64,000 bases of DNA from Coturnix japonica (Eukaryota > Chordata > Aves > Galliformes > Phasianidae). A program made the translations under genes and the position numbers. Within the stretch, counting starts at the first letter, position 1, and the number at the start of each line of letters is the position of its first letter. Positions 23,100 through 35,178 of the stretch are shown here, piece by piece. The notes under the pieces are model-generated. The model was not told where the DNA came from, searched no databases, and was given only the letters and a program-made list of their open reading frames with translations. The stretch covers positions 41,212,512 through 41,276,511 of the forward strand of contig NC_029519.1 in the NCBI RefSeq assembly GCF_001577835.2, written 5' to 3'.

Positions 23100-26000
23100 C
23101 TATGATAGGAGCAAATGCTTTCCTTTCACTCTCTTTAATCTGTGCCTGCCACAGTAGTAACTTAAGTTCAGTTTTTGGGCTTGGTTTGTTCTGATATTTA
23201 AATAACATTCTGCTATTCTCTTCACTAAGATTGTGTAATGATTGTCAATGTGCAATCCTCCCTCAAATAAATGCTCAGAAAGGGTGGGGAAGAGGTGATT
23301 TTGTCCCAGAAGCTCATGGAAAATGTTCTGTTCTAGAGACAAATACTGTAGCTTGGAGTTCTTGTTGTCATCTCCTAATTGTCCATGCCTGCTCAGGACT
23401 CGTTCAGAAATGTGTGCTACATGGTGCACACTTGCTGAGGGCAGGCTTAGTCTGTGTAACTTCTTGATGTAGAGCACCGCTCCACACCTTAGTCTGCTCC
23501 CATCTGACTCAAAGAGGGATGCAACACAAGCCTCACATCGCAAGCTGGAGGCTAATTGCTCAGCAACTAAGCCTGCAGCAAAGGTGATGCTCTGCTTGTG
23601 CAGCGATAGGTCTGTAAGTGCATTGCTCAGGGGAAAGTCACACAAAAGAAGGCCAGCACGACAAGGGAGCTCTGCTGCCGGCATACTCTCACGAGCTGGG
23701 TTATACTGAGAACAAATGCTGCCAAGGGTAAGGTCTGTCCTGTGAGGCAGGGACGGGTCCAAGCTGCTGATACTTGCTGTGCTGTGCGGAGTGTCTGGCG
23801 CCAGGCTGCAGCCAGCCAGTACTTTGCGGTAGGCAGCCTGAAACATGGCACAGGTGGGGCTCCTGCTGCCAGCACTGCAGGCTTGCCGGAGGGACCAGAG
23901 AAACCACTCCAGTGGGTCGAGGCTGAAGGCGGAGGTCAGGAAGTGGTGGGAAGGAGCACCCTCTTGAAGCACAGGGTTGCTGTAAAGCCATTTGAGGCTC
24001 TCAGCATTCAGCAAGAAACTCAGAAAACCCAGTCTGCGTTTGCTCTTAATAATGTATCTCCCTGTAGAGTCTGTTAAGGAAACAAAGAAGCTCTTGGCCT
24101 CCTGGAAGAGGGGGCTGATTCTGTTGTAATTTGCAGCTAGCAGGGGGCCCTTCAGTGCACTGCCATACGGGCCTCTGCCATGAAATACATCGCACAGACG
24201 GCTCATTGTACGCAGAAACTTGACAGTACCACCGCAGTTCTGGAATGAGGCCAGGCCCAGCTTCTGGAGGTGCTCCAGTGCATCAGCAACACCCTCACTG
24301 AACAACGGGGTGGCAAGGTTGACCTTCAGCTGGTAAGTCTCTTCACTCACTGGATGCCCTGACCTGGGCCTTAACAGCTTTTCCTCCTGTAAAGTTGCTA
24401 GCTCCACCACATGATGCCAATGCACAGTGTCACCAAGCCACTGTATCTTCTGGAAGTACTGCAGCGTGTTCCTAATCAACCGGAGAGCATAACAAACATC
24501 AAAGAAGAAAGCGATGCAGTGAGCAGAGCTGGGCGGGTGGTGGAAAGTGCAGCGGATCCTTTTGGGGTTGAGCCTGACCCCCAGAGCTCTTGCGGTCTCA
24601 GCCCCGTACGCAGTGGCACCCGACGTCACGGCCAGCACTGTGACACCGATGTTGTTGAGCTTACTGATGGCCTGACGGAGCAGCTGAGCCAGCAAGGAAC
24701 CAGTCACGCTGCTCACAAAGAAGTAGCCAAGGGGAGCCCTCCAAGGGCTTGAGATACCGGCTGCCATGATAACGACCACTTCTGAGGCCAGCGGAGCTTC
24801 ATCAGCATCAAGGCTGCCTGCTCCCAAGTCAATAAAGCCAGTCAGACGCTGGGTCTGCCGGTCCCACTCCTGGCACTTCTGCAGAGACATTTCCCGTACC
24901 ATCAGGGCACAGTGGCAGTAGGCCTGTTCCCCTCTCTCCACCTTTTCTTGAAGCTGGAGGAACATATCATTGCAGAAGCCTGGAGCGGCAGCATTGTTAG
25001 ACAGCCAGCTGCGGGGGGGGAAAGAGCATGTCGTTAGGGAACGTGCTTCGGAGAAAACTGAAGCAACAGCCACCACATTATAACAACTGTCAGGCATGCA
25101 AGTGGAGATTAGGACAACAGAAAAAGGAAACTGAGCAGAGTACAAAGGAGCACTGCAGTGGCCCAGCAAAGCCAGGCTCCTCTCCACAAAGGTTTTATCC
25201 TGCAACCCTTAATCTGGTTGAGAAGATTTTGGAGCTTAATCCTACTCAGTCCATCATGTCCCCTGGCCTCCATTAAGGCAGGGTCTGTGGAGATGCCAGT
25301 GACTTTCTTCAACTTTTATGCTGTGCACTGTTACTTCACTCCTTGCTAATGCCTCTGGCAGCACTGCAGGTTATGGATTCTCAGCCCACGCTCTTAGTCG
25401 TTATGCAACTCGGTTGTATGTTTTGGAAGCATCTGATTCTAATTTATGGGAGACACTTCCAAATACTCAGCTACTTCCCTCAATCCTCATGCGGCAAGGT
25501 AAGAAAACACACGCCTCCAGCCTGTCTGCTTGGTGCACTCCTTCCCTTCCTCGAGTTTTCTTCATGTCTCTTCCTTCTTCCAAAAACTACTTCCCAGTTT
25601 TTTATGTTAAAGGTTTTTGCTCCCTGTGGACACAGCCCTGTCCAACTCTCTCTGGGCTGTTGGTGCAGTTCAGCAGGTGCTCGCTTAGCTCTTGTTTCTA
25701 TTTAAGGGCCATTACTCACAGTTCTCTTCCTGCCTATAAGTGGCAAATTCCTCCCTTCTCTCATGTCTACGCTCTGACTTCTAAGAGCACGGACCGAAGA
25801 CTATTTCTGCGCCTGTGTGTCTAAGTGGGGTCACAGGACCTCAGCCTCTTTGTGCTCCTTTGTTTCTGCTGCATCACATACATCCCTCGCAGCACCTGAG
25901 GTCCTTAAATTAAGCCAGTCACACGGATACAGGTGGGAGAACGCTTTGGAGCTCAGCGTGTCCCCTGCAATTGCTCACGCAGGGGGTGTGCTGCAAACAC

Positions 26001-26991
26001 ATGCAGAAGGGCTGGGGGCAGACTTGCTTGGTCAGGCTGGCAGGATGCGGCAAGGGGAAGACCTTCCTCAGCTGCTCGTAGGCGGCGCGGTGGCGGAGGT
26101 GCAGCAGGCAGGCGAACCGTCTCATGGCAGGGCAGTACTCGGCGGGCCGCCTCCAGTGCTGTGCGGCGCGGGGCAGATCTGCTCACAAACACAACACCGA
26201 GAGATCGGGCAGCAAAGAGGTGGTTAGGAGGGGGTGGGGGGCGGCGGGGTCGGGCCCTACCTGGAAACAACGCCCGCAGCACCCGCAGCGCGGCCCGCGG
26301 CAACCCGTGGCGCGCCGCCAGCTCAGGGACGGGCCCGCGGAGGCGGCGGGTGGCGGCGGAGGGCGATGCCGGGCCGGCCCCGCTGCGGCTGTACGTGTGG
26401 TCCTGGCTCCGCGGCGCGCAACGCAGCGGCACCTTCCGCGGGTGGCCGCGGGGCGGCTCCTAGGGCGGAACGGCGGCCGTTAGGCGCGGCTGGAGGTCGG
26501 AGCGGCAACGGGAGCCGATACGACCCCCCGTCCGTCACGTACCGGCTGGGGGAAGCGGGACGGCACGGCTCCACGCCGCAGCTTGCGCCGCAGCCCGTAG
26601 CGCTCGAAGTCGGCCTCGGCGAAGTGCCGCGAGCACAGGATGGCGCCGGGACCGGGCAGCCACAAACGGCGGCTGCGGGGGTCCACGCGGTTCACGGCGC
26701 GGATCCACTGGAGGCGCTGTGCGGCGTCCACAGGGAACCTGCGGTATGGAGGAAAGGGCTGGGTAGGGCGGAATGGGGTCGGTAGGGCGGAATGGGGTCG
26801 GTAGGGCGGATAGGGCTGGGTAGGGCCGAAAGGGGTCGGTAGGGCGGAATGGGGTGGGTCTGGCGGTAGGGCTGTGTAAGGCGCCGTGCCGCCCGCTGCG
26901 CGGTCACTGACTGGTGGAAGGAGATGCCCCGCTCCCGGCTCCGCCCGTTGTCGCGCGCGCTGCATCCCAGCGCCGAGCAGCTCCGCGTCAT
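23100..26991 (-). CDS. THAP9: THAP9, domesticated P-element transposase
   Basis: THAP9 is a host gene derived from a P-type DNA transposon; human THAP9 retains DNA cutting and joining activity. Minus-strand exons in order: 26991-26912, 26738-26543, 26459-26261, 26178-26028, 25008-23100 (stop 23102-23100). Phases join exactly to give 844 residues, against 903 in human. Residues 1-92 form the THAP zinc finger. Residues 93-209 are the linker. The RNase H-like transposase with its GTP-binding insertion follows. Human Asp304 and Glu613 correspond to Asp269 (24828-24830, GFIDLG) and Glu576 (23907-23909, DPLEWF). Human Asp374 corresponds to Gly339 (24618-24620, VTSGAT). The last intron starts with GC. 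The linker is about 31 residues shorter than in human. The first four exons fit into 1 kb of very GC-rich DNA. I expect DNA binding to be kept, and cutting activity to be impaired. Confidence 0.95.
25009..26027 (-). other. THAP9: THAP9 intron 4 with GC-AG splice sites
   Basis: Exon 4 must end with two bases of a codon that exon 5 completes with C (then TGG CTG). The only fitting donor is ACCAA|GCAAGT at 26028/26027, a GC donor with an otherwise strong +3 to +6 match. The acceptor is ccccgcag before 25008. The resulting peptide, SLTNWLSN, matches human ILRTWLSK without a gap. The intron body of about 1 kb holds no exon or repeat that I recognise. Confidence 0.8.
26543..26991 (-). CDS. THAP9: THAP9 exons 1-2: THAP-type C2CH zinc finger
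   Basis: The start ATG at 26991-26989 gives MTRSCSALGCSARDN, the typical THAP beginning. Cys5 and Cys10 are in exon 1. LCSRHF (Cys62, His65) in exon 2 completes the C2CH zinc site. The conserved Pro of FPVD, the Trp of LQWIRAVNRVDPRS and the closing AVPSRF are all present, so the finger looks intact. The split codon Gln27 joins CA at the end of exon 1 (26912) to G at 26738. Confidence 0.95.
26762..26873. repeat. GC-rich minisatellite, ~19-bp unit, about 6 copies
   Basis: Tandem imperfect copies of ggtagggcggaatggggtc fill most of the 173-bp first intron of THAP9 (26739-26911). Repeated GGG/GGGG runs on the plus strand with short spacers give G-quadruplex potential. Plus is the non-template strand for SEC31A and the template strand for THAP9. 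Confidence 0.9.
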
Positions 26992-27299
26992 GGCGTCCTC
27001 ACCGCGCGCCGCCGCCCCGCGCTCATTGGCCGTCTCTTCCCGCCCGCCCTCCCGTTCTGCGTCTCTATTGGCTCTCCGGCTTGTCCCCCGGAAGTAGAAT
27101 TAGAGCGGCTGCCCCGCACTTCCGCCTCGGTATGACGTACGCGCAATAGGGAGACGCCTATCGGACCAATCAACGGCGCCTGCAGGGACGGAAGCAGCCA
27201 ATGGTGAGCAGCGATCCTCGCGACCAATAGCAGCGCCGCTCCCCGCTCCTTTATAAGGCGCGGCGAGGGGCGGGAGTCCTTCTTCCCGCCGCGCGGCGG
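26992..27299. promoter_or_regulatory. Shared head-to-head promoter of THAP9 and SEC31A
   Basis: THAP9 (minus) starts its coding sequence at 26991 and SEC31A runs right, so this CpG-rich stretch should drive both. CCAAT boxes occur at 27025-27029 and 27067-27071 (minus orientation) and at 27166-27170, 27198-27202 and 27224-27228 (plus). ETS-like sites are CCGGAAGT at 27088-27095 and ACTTCCG at 27118-27124. A CRE-like TGACGTAC is at 27133-27140. TTTATAAG at 27250-27257 is a well placed TATA box for SEC31A, predicting a start near 27280 in the pyrimidine run TCCTTCTTCCC. Start sites are inferred. Confidence 0.75.
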
Positions 27300-27987
27300 T
27301 GCGTGCAGGTTGTCTTGCTGCAGCCCAGCGATGGCAGGCGGCAGGGCCGCACCCGACGGGCGCTCGGCCCCTTGGCTCCGTAGTGCCGGAGCATCGCCTC
27401 GTGCCAGCGCGGTGCTCCCCTGGTGAACAACGCGGGGCTCGCAGCCCCCTCAGGTATAAAGAAAGAACAGAACCGTGAGCAGGGCCGCCCCGTCCGATGA
27501 TGATGCTCAGTGCTGTTCACATCCCGACACGCCGTGACGAGCTCTGTCCGCCTGAGGACGGGCGGCCCCTCTCCCCTCGCACTGCGGTTCCGGTCCCTCC
27601 TGATCCCCGTGTCTCCCCGTGTCTCCCTGCCCGCAGGTCCCGGGCTGCGCTGACCCACGTTGCAGGAGCCGAAGCCCCGCCCGCCGACGTCCGGAAGGCG
27701 CCGGGAGCGCCCGGAAGCGGGAGGAGACGCCGCGGCTGCCACGTTGGAGCGGCCGGGACGGGGTGAACGGCGGGCAGAGAGCGGGTACAGCCCCGAGCTA
27801 CAAGGTTTATCGCCTCCTTTGGTGCCCCACATGACGCGTGTGCTCCCCTCCATAACCCCTCGATAACCCCTCGATAACTGGGCTCGGGGCCACACGCAGC
27901 CTGAGGGGCCGTTCAGGCTGTTGTGAGGGGAAAACTGCCTGCTGGGCTCATCTTGTGTTTAATCGTTGTTTTTATCTTTCCAGCACG
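27300..27987 (+). other. SEC31A: SEC31A 5' UTR / first intron, CpG island
   Basis: Between the predicted start and the ATG at 27988 the sequence is a CpG island. A possible first-exon donor is GGCG|gtgcgt near 27298. A second GC-rich block at 27620-27790 with CCGGAAG motifs could be an alternative first exon. The acceptor tctttccag before 27984 leads into CACG-ATG. Exon borders upstream of 27984 are not certain. Confidence 0.5.
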
Positions 27988-30900
27988 ATGAAGCTGAAAG
28001 AGATCGATCGCACTGCCATGCAGGCATGGAGTCCTGCCCAGCAGCACCCCATTTACCTGGCGACTGGTGAGTTATGGGGGGCTGCTGCTAAGCGGTTCTG
28101 GTGGGAGGTTATCTGTGCTTGGAAGACTGTTGTACGGTTCCTTTGGGGCACAGAAAGGCTGACGCTCACAGAGCTTTTCCTGTTGGTGCTGGTTACTAAA
28201 ATCCCCTGCAGGGGTCTGTGGATAGAATTGTATAAAAACACATTAATAACTAATTTAAAAAAGAGTGGTTCTGTCTCAGGGTCCTTCCTGCGAGGATGGT
28301 GGTTTTAATGTCCCCTCTTGTGCCGATCTGCTGTGCAACATCTCCATCTCATTGGTAATCGTGTTCCTTTGCAGGTACGTCAGCCCAGCAGTTGGATGCA
28401 AGCTTCAGTACAAACGCTTCCCTGGAAATATTTGAGTTGGACTTATCAGACCCTTCGCTGGACATGAAATCGTGTGCCACTTTTTCTTCCACTCACAGGT
28501 AGCGGTAATGGGGACTGTTGGCTATGGTACATGCCCAAAGAGTGATGCGTAGTGTTTGACTGCAGGTATTTAGTGGGGTGGCACCTGGGTGCCCTTGGTG
28601 CTGGGGACAGCTCAGGTGTCATTGTGAAAGAACTAAACTGGGGCTTTCAGGTGCTGCAGGCAGCTTGTGCACTCCCTGACTTCACTGTGCTGTTAGCTGG
28701 GAGCTGTGAATGTGTCTTCTGACCCCAGGGTGCCCCTCACATTCTGCAGAAAGCAAGATATAACTGTAGAAATTATCCATTTTGTACCCTGGCACATCTT
28801 GTTTGCACGTAGGTGCTTTGAAGGAATTCAGTTGTTGCAGCAAACTGGGTCATGTCTTGCATATGGTATCATATGTCCCCGTGCAGCTGTAAAGCTGTGC
28901 TGCCCTTACAGCTTTGGGTAGTTCTCAGCTCTTTACCCTACACTCCTTGGAAGCTGTGCCGCTCTCATCTAAGCGCCACGTGTCCTCCTGCATAGTGGTT
29001 GCAGTAGCTCTCCAGTAGCCACAGCAGTGGTTGCCACTCGTCACAGTGGAAGTGTAGGGTAAGTAGAGAAGAAGGCGACAATTTTCATCACTGTTGGAGC
29101 AGATCCATGGCTTTTTCGTATGAGCTTCAGGGGCAGCATAACCAATTGTGGTGAACTGAAACTGAGCGGAGCTGCAGGCAGTTACAGCAAGTCCCCAGTA
29201 TGTCCAAGTGACTGCTTGGCCCTCACAGAGAAGCAATTTCTATCTCCCATGCTTCTGATATGAGTGGAAATAACTTTAGCTTCATTCTCCATTAACCACT
29301 TCACATCAGTAATTTAAGACCTAGCAGTATCAGGTAGTTTTACCAGATGTGGTTTCCTGGGTTTAAGTTTGGTTATCAGATGCAGAGGGATTGAAATGAG
29401 GGCTGCTTTTGCACGCATTGAGACTGTGGCCCTGTTTACAAACATCTTCCTGGTTTGAGTAAACAGCTGTTGCAGTGGCTTATGCAGGAGGAAACAAAGT
29501 GTTGTGCTGCTGGCTTTGATCTGTGTCATCTCTGTAGCGATAATTCCCTTGGCTGCTGCTGGGGCTTGCCCATCAGTGCCCTGCAGTCATTGCTTTTGTA
29601 ATATGTGGGGAGGTGAGGAAGAGCCAGCAGAGCCACAGAATGCCTGAAGGCCTGAGCTGTGGGCAGAGCTGCTGTTGATACTCCTTAGTGATCCACTGGC
29701 GGCAGAGTGAGGAGTTTGAACCTGGATTTTGCCTTTTCTTAACCCATTTGAAATATAACTGATACTTTCAGAGCTTACTAACTGGCTTTTGCTTTACTGG
29801 GTTTCAGAACACACTTCTTACAGGCAGTATGCTGAACTCCTTTAAGAGTGCTTCCTTTGAGTGTTTGACTTTGCCCCCAGAAAATGACTTACAAATTAAA
29901 TAGACAGAAATTGAATGTGGTAACAGGTTCTGTTACTTGTCCTCCCATGGAAAATTTCTAGGGGCTGTTATAGAACCGTATCTTGAAAAGGGCAAAGTGC
30001 AAAAGGAAAACGATTACACGATTAATTCGTTTTTGTTCCTCAGCCTTTTCTGTTTTCTTTTAGGATACTTAAGGCCTGTTGAATGTTGCTGACAGTACAA
30101 TACTAATCCTCTCTGTTGATTGTTCCATTTCTTCTACCCTTGCCTAGTTACACGCTGAATTACAGAAATCAGGATACCCAGAGAAAGGGTTTGCCTGATA
30201 CCGTAAAGTAGCTCGTCAGTGTAGTGTAAGCTTTCTGCTTGCCTAACATCTGTGATGTGGTAGTGTGTTGTTATATGTAGAAGAAAACTATGCTTTATGT
30301 GGTCTAATACCCAGGAATGCTGTTTTGTTTATTCAACAAGTTTGGTTTGAAGGAAATATGTGTGGGCTTTTTTTGTGCAGTGGCACGGAGGCTTGAAAGG
30401 GCTTGTGGAAGTGTATTTGATTCCTCTAATTCAGCTTGGGAAATAGATAGCGGTCCAAGTGACGTGTTTCTGATGTAAGTCATTTGCTGAGCGTCTAGTA
30501 CTACAGATGGAATATTTGCACTTTCAGGAGCACTGATGAGGAAAAGGTTTGGGAGTTCTTTTCCAGCTCCATCTGTTTTTCTCTCCCTTGTACAACCAGC
30601 TGCCCACAGATAGCAGAGGCTCACCTCCAGGCTTATTGCTCGTATTATGGTGTTGGATGGCTGCAGCCTGTGTCTGTCTGTCGTGCAGGTACCACAAGCT
30701 GATCTGGGGGCCTCACAGCATGACCGCAGGCGAGAGAGTCTCTGGAGTCCTGATTGCTGGGGGTGAGAATGGGAATGTCATTCTGTATGACCCAGCCAAA
30801 ATCATAGCTGGAGAATCCGAAGTGATAATTGCTCAGAAGGACAAGCACACGGGACCAGTGAGAGCACTTGATGTCAACATGTTTCAGGTGGGTTTTCGGT

Positions 30901-33900
30901 TGTTTATCATGTTCAGTCTTGGATGAGTGGCCTGTTTTAACAGATTGTTGCCACACACAGCTCTAAATATTTCACTTGGAAAAGGGAGTCAGAGCAAATA
31001 CACCATGGTGCAGCCTCTTAAGGCAGAACTCTCAAGCTTTTCTCACTTGCTGATGAGAGTTTAGTTGCTTCTAGATTCAGCGGGTCAGCTTTTCCTCAGC
31101 CCCCCACCAGCTGCATGAGAACTGAGTTGATTTTGTTTCCTAAATAACGCTTCTGTCTATACACACTTACTTTTAGCAAGGCCACCCTTTGTTCATTGTG
31201 CCTTCTCTGAAGAGCTTCCTCTCTTTCTGTCCCTTATGAAGTTAGGACTTGCATGTCAGCGGCTGTAGGATGCAGACAAAGGGTGCTCGGTGCCACTAAA
31301 CCACATCACACTGCCTGGATGTTTGCATCCTGGCCACAGGATTGGGCTGGAGGCTCAAGTGCCATGTTCCCTCCAGCCAGCCCGGCCCTGGGGCAAAATG
31401 CTGCTTCCCCATCTGCTCTATCCTAGAAATGTCAGCACTGGGCCCTCTGTGGCTGTAGCTTCTTCACATGTTTGCCATGCAGTGGAGGAACCCTCAGTGA
31501 GACAGAAATCTTGTTCTTGGCACACTGGTCTGATTTGGTGTGGGGAGTTCCTTTACTTACTTGGCATTTATCTTCAATCTCTGGTGTTGCTGCTTTTCCC
31601 TTAAGAAGAAATTGGCACAGACTCGTCAGTCTGTGGCTAAGACTGCAAAAGCTGGTGCTGAAAATACTCTTACCATATTTTAACGTGTCTTACAGACTAA
31701 TCTGGTGGCCTCTGGTGCTAATGAGTCTGAAATCTATATCTGGGACTTAAATAATTTTGCCACACCGATGACTCCGGGAGCAAAGACACAGGTACTAGAT
31801 AGGTATTCATGAAATACTGCAGAGTAAACTAATGGAAAACACGAATGTTACTTAGGATGTGAGCTCATTAAGACCGACAGCTTTGAAGCTGCCTGGGGGT
31901 GGGGGAGAGTGTTAAAATTTAACTTGAGTATCAGTTAATTGCAATTAACAGTGAGCTGCATTTCTGGCAATCTTAGTTACAGTCTATGTGGTAAAACAAA
32001 TAACGAATACCTTCATATTAATGTAAGTAAAACCAAGTTCCTTTGCTGTATGTTGTTCCTGAGTGACTTTAGTTTGTTTTCATGTGGTCATTTTGAAGGA
32101 AGCTTGCTTTTGTTAAGGATTCCTGTGTAGGATTTTCTGTGCTGGGAGGTCTGTTTTTAAGCTGTGCAGTCTTTTAGTCCATGTGCTTATTGACTTTAGG
32201 GAATGCAGTGCGCCAAGAAGGGCTGGGTTAGCATTGCTTTTCTGTTCTGGGGGAAGGAAGTAGAAAAGCTAACAAACTTTCCCCACTCCTTAAGACATTA
32301 TTTTGGAAAGGGTGTGACAGGCTGTGCTGTTTGTGTGGCAGCCTCTTGAAGACATCAGCTGCATTGCGTGGAACAGGCAAGTCCAGCACATCCTGGCCTC
32401 CGCCAGCCCCAGCGGTCGAGCTACTGTGTGGGATCTCAGGAAAAATGAACCCATCATCAAAGTCAGCGACCACAACAACCGGGTGAGTTAGCTCTGGCAC
32501 AACTGCATCGGTACTTACAGGGAAGTGCAGGTGGCTTGGATGTCACTGGCAGAGCTTGGCAAGGATAGGTCGTGGTGATGGAACACCACAGAAGAATTTA
32601 ACCCATGACCTGATTACCCCTACTCCCATATGCTTAAAGCCATCACACCTCCCATGCTGTCAATACAGAAAAGAGCCCACTTATCTTATGGAGAGTGAAA
32701 TATTTGTATGATTTGTTATAAATATAAGTGAGTATTGCTATAAAAACACTGAGGGTGTAGCAAGTTCAGGATAAAATTTACGTGTGTGTGCTCCTGAATG
32801 AGCTGCTTGGTCACTGCATTCCTGCTCAGATAAGCTTCCTAACTTCATATTTTACATATCTGTTCCTTGATGTAATAGCAGTACGGTAAGCTGTTTTCAC
32901 TGTGTAATTGTAATGCTCTGATGGAGCTTTCATGTGATGATAGCCTCTGCGTAATGATGGCTTTTATTAAAATACCAATAAATACTAAAGTAGTGAAAAA
33001 ACTCTGTTCAGCTGCTTTTACAGTATTCTTGTATTAAAACAGTTATAAACAGGAGAGCCTTCAGGATCTCACTCCAAGTCTCGCTCGTGGAGATGAGGAC
33101 AGTATCCCAATCTCAGTGCAGTCAGAAGCAACATCCAGAAGTACAGCTGCTAATTGGCATCTTGAGATTGTGTTTTCCTTGCAAATCTATTTAGACTGGT
33201 GGCCTTCTGTCCTTTAGCACTATGTGGTTACCCTGTGCTGTGGCACAATGTTATCCCTTAGATGCACTGTTCGGGCCTGGCCTGGCACCCCGATGTTGCT
33301 ACCCAGATGGTTTTGGCTTCGGAGGATGACAGGTTACCCGTGATTCAGATGTGGGACCTTAGATTTACCTCCTCTCCACTGCGTGTTTTGGAAAGCCATA
33401 CGAGGTACGAGACGCTTGTTGTGACCTGCTGCTCTTTAATGTTCACACTGTTTATGACTATAGCAGTTAGTTCATCTCACTGTTTGTGTGGTTCCCTACC
33501 AATGCTTGCTTAGGTGGAGCCACTTTCCAGCAGCAAGCAGTGTTGGATACTGCTGGCTGGAAGGGAATGGGCCTCACATTAAAAATAACTTTAAAGTTCC
33601 TGGTTTGCTTCTGTTCTGTTTGAGAAGCAGCTGGACTGCAAGGTCGGCAGTAGATTGATTTACGTAAAGAGCAGCAGTGTCTGTGTTGCAGCTACCGCCA
33701 AAACTGCTGCCAGTCGCTCAGCTGATACAGATTTTCTGCTAATAAAAAGCTGTCAGAATGTTGATAATCACTGTTTCAACCTATTAGTTTGCATAAAATG
33801 TGTTAATGATGGTGCAATCAGTCGAACCATTTGAGTGGATTGGTAACCATATCTGCATACAGAAGTGTTGAATTTAATTTTATTTAATTGAATTTTATTT

Positions 33901-35178
33901 ATGGTGACTGTACCTTTACAGCTACTCATGCAAAAAACAGAAGAAGGAGTGGGGAGGACATTTTGACGTAGACTGCTCAGCTACTGTAGCAACTTGCTGA
34001 CAAACATGCTGTATCACCATTTTGCATTCGTATTAATATGTTACTTGGTTGTGACTTCTCACACAGGGGTATATTGGCTATTGCTTGGAGTATGGCAGAT
34101 TCAGAGCTGCTACTAAGCTGTGGGAAGGATGCCAAAATACTGTGTTCAAACCCTAACACGGGCGAGGTACTGTATGCACATCACTTACTAAAAACTGTTT
34201 GGAGGTGTCATGGTGTTATGTAAAGCAGCAATTTAAGAGCAGTTGATCTGTTTTCAAGCACTTTCACTAATTTTTGCAATATGGACTTCTTGCTTGTTGT
34301 GTGGGCAAGATCATTCTGCAGACAGGGAGAGATGTGCTGTCAGAATCCAGACTTGGCTGCAGAAGTGTAAGGCAAAAGGTGGGATAGCAGGTGTGTGATC
34401 CAAGCTGGATTCTGAGCTGGGGAGCTCTACGTTTGGGTGACTCATACTGCATAGTTTGATGTAAAATAAAAACCTTTTCCTGGGAGACAGTGATGCAGTT
34501 ACTGCTTGGCCCCCTCAGCAAAACTTTAGTAGACAAGCAAAGAACAAATCCTTTCTTTGAGATTAAATGTCTCTTGTAGTGGTAAACTTGTCTGTTCTGG
34601 GCCAGGAGAAACTCCTGGGAGCAGCATAGGTTTTAACTCTCCCAGTTGTCCCCCAGAACATACTGCCTTTGGAGCCTGGGTGTGTTCCCATGTTTTGTGG
34701 ATGAGTTACCACGAGTTCCAGCAGCTCGTCACAATGCACAGAGCCAAGTCAGTAGCTGCACGTGCAGCACAGAAATACACTGCCTGCTTAGCTGACCATA
34801 TGTGGAATAAACAGAAAAGTCAATGGGAATAGGAGATAAAGCAGTGGTGTGTGGTGCTGGATTGTCACGTCCTCATTGTTAGTGTGTATGGGTGATGTGG
34901 GGGCTGCTGGGGAGCAAGAAGAGCAGCTTCGTCTCTGGGCACACAGGAAAGTTGCTGTTGCTGCTCATGGTATTTCATATTCACTCTGATGTACCGGACT
35001 TGTTTCTGCTGCCCAGGTTCTCTATGAGTTGCCCACAAACATGCAGTGGTGCTTTGACATCCAATGGTGTCCCAGAAATCCTGCCATCCTCTCTGCAGCT
35101 GCATTCGATGGACGGATCAGCATTTACTCTATCATGGGAGGCAGCACGGACGGGTTGAGGCAGAAGCACGTTGACCAG
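27988..35178 (+). CDS. SEC31A: SEC31A exons 1-8: WD40 beta-propeller
   Basis: These exons encode residues 1-348. Repeat ends are visible as [16 protein letters not shown] and MWDLRFTSS, and further strands contain [11 protein letters not shown] and [11 protein letters not shown]. In the COPII cage this propeller sits at the vertex and SEC13 binds the following segment. The sequence is nearly the same as human. Confidence 0.95.

Noticed and set aside
27166-27240. ERSE-type ER-stress element in the SEC31A promoter
   Set aside because: None of the three plus-strand CCAAT boxes is followed after nine bases by CCACG.
27251-27895. 214-codon minus-strand open frame across the SEC31A CpG island
   Set aside because: Long open frames are common by chance in CpG islands; Arg/Gly/Ala-rich composition and no family match.
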